Assembly (NCBI GenBank): GCA_015179025.1
Contig: WHUX01000053.1
Location: 248,001 to 312,000 of the forward strand
DNA length: 64,000 bases
Source of the DNA: Terfezia claveryi
Lineage: Eukaryota; Ascomycota; Pezizomycetes; Pezizales; Pezizaceae
Direction of reading: 5' to 3'
Shown: positions 57,614 through 64,000 of the stretch, in pieces
Position numbering within the stretch: the stretch's first letter is position 1
Layout: every line of letters starts with the position of its first letter
The notes under the pieces: model-generated
The model's input: only the letters and a program-made list of their open reading frames with translations
Databases searched by the model: none
Told to the model about the DNA's origin: nothing
Translations under genes and position numbers: made by a program

Positions 57614-59410
57614 TTAGGTACCTTCCGCTTCATCTTCTTCACCCGGCACTTTCCGGGTTTCGAAGTAGGAGTAGGAGTAGGAATAGGGGGCGGGCGTTGG
57701 CTCTGGGTTCTCTGGGCTAGTCTTGTCAGTCTGGACAATTCTTCCAGTAAGCTTGGGCTCGACGGGGCTCTTCTTCTCAAGGTACTGGATCAGGACCTCA
57801 TCCTGAGTGTCCAAAGTGATGGGATCGCTCCTCCTCTCCCAGATGTTATCACCTCCTCCAGCCAAGAAGTCCAAAGTAACAACATTATACTTCTTCGTCC
57901 AGTCAACCGGCTTACCACCGATTTGAAGAGTAATTAACCTTTGGCCTACTTCGTTGGCTGGGTTGTACTCTAGATTGATCTCAGCAGAGACTTGGATGAA
58001 GGAGGTTACTGGGCGTCCATTGAATACAGAAACATGACTGACAGCGCCCTCAAAGATCTTCCAGAGCACCTCACCAGAAAAGCTGAGTTCGACAATAGAG
58101 TTTCCAAAAGGGAAGGCTGTGAGGACCTCCCCACGGGTAATAGGCCCGGCATCAATCTCAGCCCTTATTCCACCAGCGTTGATGATAGCAAAGTCGACAG
58201 CTGGGTTCAATTTTCTGCGGTAGTCAACCATGGCATCAGCCATCAAGTCACCGAGAGTGCATTCTTCCTGTTGGCAGGTGGTTTGCTGTAAAGACACCTT
58301 TGTCTCTCCAAGGACCTCCCGGGAGAGAGCCTCAAATGGCTTGCGCCATTCGGTAATTTGCGTCTGCAAATCACGATCTTGTGCCGTCTGGTTGGTGAGG
58401 TGGATTGGTGCACCACTGTAGCCAACGATTTTACCATCGTTATCGTAAGCAATGTCAATGTAACCGAGATATTCACCCCATCGATAGGCGGTTACAATGA
58501 AAACTTCATTGCCGTCCAAATTCTCCTCAATTGTGGGATATTTTCCTACTGCGCCAGGGAAGTCGCCCAATGGAGTATGGGAATGACCACCAATAATTAA
58601 GCTGATACCCCTGGTCTTCTTGGCCAACTCAATGTCCTTGTCATACCCAATGTGTGTGAGGGCAATGATACGGTCAATTTTCTCCTTCTCCTTAATCTCG
58701 TTGACGGTACGCTGGATCGCCGTGAGAGGGTCCTCGAACTTGGTGCCGGGCCCAGGACGCGACATATCGGGAGTCGTCTCGGTAGTAACGGCAACAACGG
58801 CAAGCTTGTGCTTGGGGAAGATTTTATATGGAACCAACTTGGAGGCTAGAGCCGTATTGTTAGTGCGAATATTCGCGGAGATTGCGGGAAATGTCAAGTT
58901 TCCAAGAAACTCCGCCAATTTATCATCTCCACCGTCGAACTCACTGGTTACCATTGTCAGAAAAATGTGAGTGTCACCCAAGAGGCAAAAGGCAAAAGGA
59001 AATACCCACTGATTCCCGACGGTCATGGCATCAAAGCCTAATTGGTTGAGAGTCTCTGCGATCTTCTCGCCACCGTAAAAGGAATAAAACAAGGTCCCCT
59101 GGAACTCATCCCCAGCGTTCAGGAAAAGACTGTCCTCCTTTGTAGGCCTCTCCTTGTCAATTACCTCCTTCACTCTGGCATACCCGCCATAGCACCCCCA
59201 GGTGGGAACTGTGCAGTCGGTGCCCGAGGAGCGGAATTGGTCAAGATGCGCATGGACATCGTTGATGTGGTAGATGCTGATATTGTAGTAGCCGTCGACA
59301 TCAATTCCACGTTTATGGAGGCGCTTTGAGACTAGCCGGTGTTCAAAAGCTTGCGCGCTTGCAAGTGAAGAAATTAGAGGAACGAGCGAGAGTAATTTGG
59401 AATACCTCAT
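57614..59410 (-). CDS. Secreted 5'-nucleotidase / metallophosphoesterase
   Basis: Two exons on the minus strand, 59410-59010 and 58943-57614, give 576 residues. Family members release phosphate from extracellular nucleotides. A signal peptide is present (MRYSKLLSLVPLISSLASAQ). The metallophosphatase domain has INDVHAHLDQF, LNAGDEFQGTLF, GNHEFDGGDD, LTHIGYDKD and IIGGHSHTP, which supply metal ligands. The C-terminal 5'-nucleotidase domain has TLGDLMADAMV, INAGGIRAEI, TAFPFGNSIVEL and LDFLAGGGDNIW. A Pro/Tyr/Glu-rich tail ends GEEDEAEGT with no GPI signal, so it is probably secreted. The single intron is 66 nt (GTGGGT donor, CTGAC branch, CCAG acceptor) and has no in-frame stop: read through, it splits the GNHE catalytic motif after GN. 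Confidence 0.95.
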   Translation of the reverse strand: MRYSKLLSLVPLISSLASAQAFEHRLVSKRLHKRGIDVDGYYNISIYHINDVHAHLDQFRSSGTDCTVPTWGCYGGYARVKEVIDKERPTKEDSLFLNAGDEFQGTLFYSFYGGEKIAETLNQLGFDAMTVGNQWVFPFAFCLLGDTHIFLTMVTSEFDGGDDKLAEFLGNLTFPAISANIRTNNTALASKLVPYKIFPKHKLAVVAVTTETTPDMSRPGPGTKFEDPLTAIQRTVNEIKEKEKIDRIIALTHIGYDKDIELAKKTRGISLIIGGHSHTPLGDFPGAVGKYPTIEENLDGNEVFIVTAYRWGEYLGYIDIAYDNDGKIVGYSGAPIHLTNQTAQDRDLQTQITEWRKPFEALSREVLGETKVSLQQTTCQQEECTLGDLMADAMVDYRRKLNPAVDFAIINAGGIRAEIDAGPITRGEVLTAFPFGNSIVELSFSGEVLWKIFEGAVSHVSVFNGRPVTSFIQVSAEINLEYNPANEVGQRLITLQIGGKPVDWTKKYNVVTLDFLAGGGDNIWERRSDPITLDTQDEVLIQYLEKKSPVEPKLTGRIVQTDKTSPENPEPTPAPYSYSYSYFETRKVPGEEDEAEGT

Positions 59411-62400
59411 TTTGAAGATTGAACCCTAACGAGTGTGTGAATACGAGATTCCAAATGCCAAAGCGAAGGAATGAAAGCGCGCGCTCAGTGACCGGGTGTC
59501 TCAAGGCGAGATAAGTTCGGCTTGTTGTTTACCCCCAGAGCATTGATATCTGGTTGATAGCAGTGACAGCGAAGTTAATACCTTCCTAATTGGGAAATTT
59601 CAGGTTTCTCTTCAAACGACTATGCTGAGTCAGCGTCGTTAACGTTCAAGTTGTTGGAACGCGCCGAATGGGCAAAGGGGCACAGTTGGAATGACGAGGG
59701 AATGGGCGGCAGCGTGATCCTCTTAAAGAAAGAGGTGGGCGTTTTCAGCGTGTGGCCATTGTGTGACTTTCCACAAACCTTCGTTAATAACGTTTTCCCC
59801 ACAACACCATCAACGTAGCGAGCTCGAGGTGAAGCAAGAAGGTTGTGGGCGGCATGAGTGCTCGCGTGCTGGTTGGTAGCTTCAAATGAATGCAACCGAA
59901 TAATATATAGTGACTTCACACCAGATGTCTGGAATGCCCAGGGGCAAGAATGGCAAGTGAGACGTCACTGTAAAGCCATAAAATTAGCTTAGGTGAAGGC
60001 TACATTTTTTTGCTCTCAGAAAGTTTTACAGGCGCGTTCTTACAGGTTTATATATTAACCGCCTCATCGAATTTCTCCACCAAATCTGAGGGTGGTTTGC
60101 TCTCTCGAGGAGCCAATGTATCAAGCACGTGCTTCCTGAGAGAGAGTCTGATTGGCGGCATCTAAAGTGTATATGTCACTTTGAAGATATTTGTGGAGTC
60201 GGAGATCTTGGGATTACTTTGGAGACTCTTTTGGTGAGGCTTTCTATGCCACATACAAGATGAATTATTAATTTATCTCAGAGTGGTTGATAAGCCGTAC
60301 TTCATGGAGGGGGATAATGTATAGTCGATTGTTTTGTTTCGACCGAGTTTCTCCCTGTAGAGCCGCCAAAGATCAGCGGAATATTTGGTATGGTCCCAAA
60401 AGATCTCGTATTCTTGTCCCATCCAGAATTTCCCATACAACCTGCAGACTACCTTTCATGTCGTGCTCTGTGTATGTCCCTTAGTGCCATAACATTAACT
60501 CCAGTACGGTTGACGAACATGAGATGTGCAGCACTTAATTATTCATGGAAGTTAAAGGGCTTGGGAAATGAGACACGCACTGAAGTGCATCTAAATGAAA
60601 AACATTTCTTATAATAAAAACCTTACCTATGCTCTGCGAGTTGAAGGTATACATGCTTGACACGTATCAAGGACTGAGGGTAAGTGCGATCAGTGCTTAT
60701 GTATGTATACTCAAGGTATATTTAACAAGTAGAGATTGTAAAGACGGTTATAATGCGTAAATTTCGAGGCTGATGCTAAATTTCATGTGTAGCTAGCTAC
60801 TCTCATGCCAGAATCGGGAGATGACAGAGTACAACCAAAACACCCACCTGATCATGTTTCTATGAGAGGCCAGACTAGGAAATCTTCAGCCTCATAGAAT
60901 TGTGTTGTGTGGCTTACATTCCAGTTAGACAAATGAGCCAAGCTGATGTTTCGAAACTGATGGAAAGCAAGCAGTGCTTGATGGCGGCTCCCAAAGCCTA
61001 TGAATATGTATATACGGCATGGTTGCACAACAAAGTACGATTGTCGAGGCTACGACTGCGGCATGTTTCTCTACGACATGGATTTTCGAGATTGTTTCGT
61101 CGTGGAATTGAAAAGGAGCTTTGCCCCAACTTTGCCCAATGCCGGCCGAGCCTTGTCTTCGTAGAGGCCGAGGTCTGCACCGCGGCAAAAAAGATAATGG
61201 CCCAATAGTATGGCTCCCCTATGGCAGCTGGTCACCCCACCCCATCTCCTAGCCTGAACGTATAAGCTTCTTCCAAAGTGAGCGTGGGCTAGAATGGAGC
61301 AACTTATGGAGAAAATTTCAGCTCAAATTCGCCAGCATGATCAAACCCGAGGCCGAGCCCGGGCACGAGAACATCCGAACCCCAGCCTCACACCACGGAT
61401 CCTACTAAGACTAAACCAACCGCTTCAGTCTCGCCATACATAAGACTGCAGCAGGCCTCTCTCTGGCTGAACAATACTTGTTGGCTAAGTTATTTCAGCT
61501 GACCCTGTCCACCTCAAATTATTCCAGATTACGCAGCTGTCGCTATGTAGCCTTGTAATTGTATGGTGAGTTAGTTTGCTTGCACACTAAGGTACAATCG
61601 GAGTATCGAAGAGATGGTACTGAGTGAGTCTTGTACCGAGTGAATCTTACAGTATGGAGCGAGTATGTATTATATGAGCACTAAGATCTACCCAGTGAAA
61701 AACCTAGTGCTAGAATGGTCCTGGACATCAATGAGACGAAGTGGAGGACAGTTCAGGGTAACCCATCACAAAGCTACTCATTGATCCATTTTGACACGAA
61801 GGGTCTTCTAGCTTTGTGGTGAGATGGATTGTGCGAGACTAGGGTTGTGCAGTAAGTTAATGGCACAAGCCAGGAACATATAAAATATGACAATTACCTA
61901 CGCCTCAAACCTACCTACGCCTCAAAACCTACCTACGCCTCAAAAACCTACCTACGCCTCAAACCTAACTACGACGATATTTGACGACGAGGTTTCTCTG
62001 CCACTTTAGACTCTTTTCTACTCACAGTAACACACTTAGTAACTTTCCAATGTAGCTACTCCCTACACTGATCAGCCAACTAATTGAGCTTCCAAAGACT
62101 ATACTTACGTGCCAACCAGACTATACACGCCGTTAGGTGTGAGTGATTCCAGCTTCACAACTGGAAAGCTGAACATATGTCTTGAATCGTGTGAAACTAC
62201 TACTATCACGGGACCCACACGCATATGCAAATATATTTATATAGGGAAGGGCCAATCTTTCGGACAATGCATGCAACATTGACATCATATTAAGAAACCT
62301 GTTTCAACTGCAACCTGAGCCAATGTGCAGTACTGTTACCGACAGAAATGTTTCAAGGCTGTGCTCGGAATAACCACCGGGACTGCAAATGCCTTGAGGA

Positions 62401-63530
62401 CACGCCAGCTAACATAGTAGTTGCAGGCTCATCCTTCACACCCTCAGAAACCATGCAAAGATCATCACACAACAGGGCATCAGACAATGTTACACCTACA
62501 TAAATACCGATGTAGGTATCCCGGAAAAACTTTGGTTAATCCGGATGACTTTCATGAAAATCACAAGGGAACTGCCACTACAACAGTCTATGACAGCCTG
62601 GCACATGCGCGGCACTTGGTTGAATTAATGCGCGAAAGATATTCCACCTTCTTCTATGCCTCAGATCATTATAAATATTAATTTCTCACATCTAGAGGAA
62701 AGAGATGGCCAACCAAACCTAACTATATGCCAAGGGTTTCCACTTCCTCATCGGGCAGTCAACCCTGGTCGCGGGACAGCTGGCATCCTCAGTAACTTGA
62801 CCAGACTACCTAATGTAGGTACTGGTGCTAACTACTTGTCCGGTGGGCAAACCACAATATTGCAGCCAACAACAATTTTGTTGCTGGAAGATAACTCGCA
62901 CTTTTTTCATGTAGGAAGGCAGCAGTGGGGTTATAATTAGGGATCGGCGGGGGCGAAAGCCCAAGGCTGCGCGTGTGTGCTGAGAATGCACCACTCACAG
63001 GCAGCAGGATTACTCTGTGCTCAGATTACTGGCTCACTTCAGTACGACACAGGCAATCTTATCAGCCCAGAACCGAGTTGCGATTACAATTGCAGCTCCG
63101 ATTGACCGAAATCTAGGTTAGCATGCGAGTTGCGGCATCATCTCTCACCATGCCCGGTTCAACCTAGAATGCGCAGGCGGCATGCGTGGTACAATGCGCA
63201 CACTCAGAAAGCCGGCCCTAGGCATGGTTTGATAGGATAGATATACATATACCCACCCAAAAGTCTGGGTATTCCACAATCATGATGGTCGCCTTGCGCT
63301 TGGTAAGGAGCTCCAGCAAATGCCTTTGAGAATCGCCGATTTCGGGGTCTGAGGGTATGGTTATTATGAGTATAGTACGGAGGGATCATGATCAATCGAA
63401 ACCTCAATCGATATTTCACTACTTGGAGCACTACGCGGGGTAAAAGGCTGCAGCAGATTATGGGGGGCTAGCTGGTTGATCATCGTATTATGACTAGCCC
63501 GCACTCTAGACGGCTAGATACCCGTACGAC
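59411..63530. other. 4.1-kb gene-poor stretch
   Basis: No supportable gene. The plus frame 60900-61208 and the small frame starting 61294 (MEQLMEKISAQIRQHDQTRG, 48 residues) have no certain homology; the latter has a gag-like look but no further evidence. A tandem repeat lies at 61898-61972. No tRNA was seen. Confidence 0.5.
61898..61972 (+). repeat. Tandem repeat CTACGCCTCAA(A)n
   Basis: Four copies of CTACGCCTCAA plus an A run and CCTAC. The A run grows by one base from copy to copy, three, four, five, and returns to three in the last copy. Unit 17-19 bases. Confidence 0.9.
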
Positions 63531-63831
63531 TGTTACGGGCTGATATTTGCCCGATAAGGAGGCCAGTGGATCGGGTGTATTTTAGCTTTCCGAGTTGTTT
63601 GCATTAGATAGATAACGTTACTAGCTTAGTTTAGTCAGTGTCAGGCTACGAGGAGGTTATAAAGGCCCCTCCTGGCTGGTGGAATAAGAATCAAGTCTCG
63701 CACGCTCACTGAGACGAAGAAAAAGAGTCACACTGAACTGAACTGAACGGAACACAATCCACACACGCCGTCAAGCTATTATCAAGCCAAAGAGCCCTGG
63801 TCATCGTGAGGGTTTCTTTTGTCGCTTAACA
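63531..63831 (+). mobile_element. Long terminal repeat of a retrotransposon (5' LTR)
   Basis: A 301-base unit starts TGTTACGGGC and ends CTTAACA, so the ends form the inverted repeat TGTTA/TAACA and the TG...CA rule is met. A TATAAA box is at 63658-63663, followed by a TCTCGCACGCTCACTGAGACG region where transcription could start. One base after the LTR comes TGGAGCCAAAGGCGAGG, a candidate tRNA primer-binding site (TGG start). The element body would lie beyond the window, so only the left LTR and 169 bases of leader are present. The layout fits a Ty3-gypsy-type or similar element. Confidence 0.7.
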
Positions 63832-63832
63832 C

Positions 63833-64000
63833 TGGAGCCAAAGGCGAGGCGGCGGCACAATAACAACAACGACTGAAAACCCGTATCTACAACACTGGAT
63901 CAGTTCTACCGAGACTCCGAGGAGGAGTGTAGTATCCTACGCAACAACACCAGTACTTGCGGAGTACTGGCCAAGGCTGCGTTGAGGCTCTTCTATTTCG
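63833..64000 (+). mobile_element. LTR-retrotransposon leader, truncated by window end
   Basis: From the candidate primer-binding site TGGAGCC to the end of the window. No ATG-led frame of note; this would be the untranslated leader or the start of gag. It is inferred from position after the LTR. Confidence 0.45.

Noticed and set aside
1..64000. CRISPR arrays, bacterial operons, prophage
   Set aside because: No regular spacer-repeat arrays or ribosome-binding-site-linked genes; all genes are eukaryotic with introns.

Overview
The window is nuclear DNA of a filamentous ascomycete (Pezizomycotina). The protein-coding genes carry many short introns (mostly 50-125 nt) with fungal GTRNGT donors, CTRAY branch points and AG acceptors. 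The proteins are most like those of filamentous fungi: a Sec3 with a long Ser/Pro linker, fungal allantoicase, Tah18, an Hsp30-type small heat-shock protein and a fungal DH-domain giant. The class cannot be fixed from sequence alone. All introns below were placed by hand by matching reading phase, splice consensus and family alignment.

Left part (1-13 kb): a weak ORF at the left edge, a 2975-residue DH/RhoGEF-type protein in three exons (1515-10556), and mitochondrial Mn-superoxide dismutase in five exons (11995-13011). From 13.0 to 16.6 kb lies a repeat island. It holds two inverted copies of a repeat flanking a short spliced ORF that fuses a CxxC/CxxC knuckle to the C-terminal part of a Helitron/PIF1-type helicase.

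16.6-26.8 kb: exocyst subunit Sec3 (minus), Srp40/Nopp140-like nucleolar protein (plus), ribosomal protein uL22 (RPL17, minus) and fibrillarin (NOP1, plus). The last two share a bidirectional promoter of about 480 bp, so three ribosome-biogenesis genes sit together. From 27 to 29 kb there is a pogo/Fot1-like non-autonomous DNA transposon carrying a piece of transposase. It is followed by a secreted Thr/Val-repeat protein with a C-terminal jelly-roll-like domain (29072-30822).

32-46 kb: a mostly minus-strand metabolic and housekeeping run of mitochondrial acetyl-CoA acetyltransferase, allantoicase, eIF2B-alpha (Gcn3), an AMP-dependent acyl-CoA synthetase/4CL-like enzyme and a Mug/TDG-type DNA glycosylase, then a plus-strand Hsp30 and a small uncharacterised protein. 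46-53 kb: ORC5 (plus, with one apparent base missing in a G run), a DCAF4-like WD40 protein (minus) and the Fe-S assembly diflavin reductase Tah18 (plus).

53-64 kb is gene-poor: an uncharacterised 309-residue acidic-tailed protein of a broad fungal family, a secreted 5'-nucleotidase, short tandem repeats, and at the right edge an intact-looking 301-bp LTR with an adjacent primer-binding-like site. The body of that retroelement lies outside the window.

No single undescribed multi-gene system is evident. The most unusual items are the Helitron-derived mini-gene, the three stop-free introns of length 3n whose retention would alter known enzymes, the ordered promoter repeats in front of ORC5, and the LTR at the right edge.
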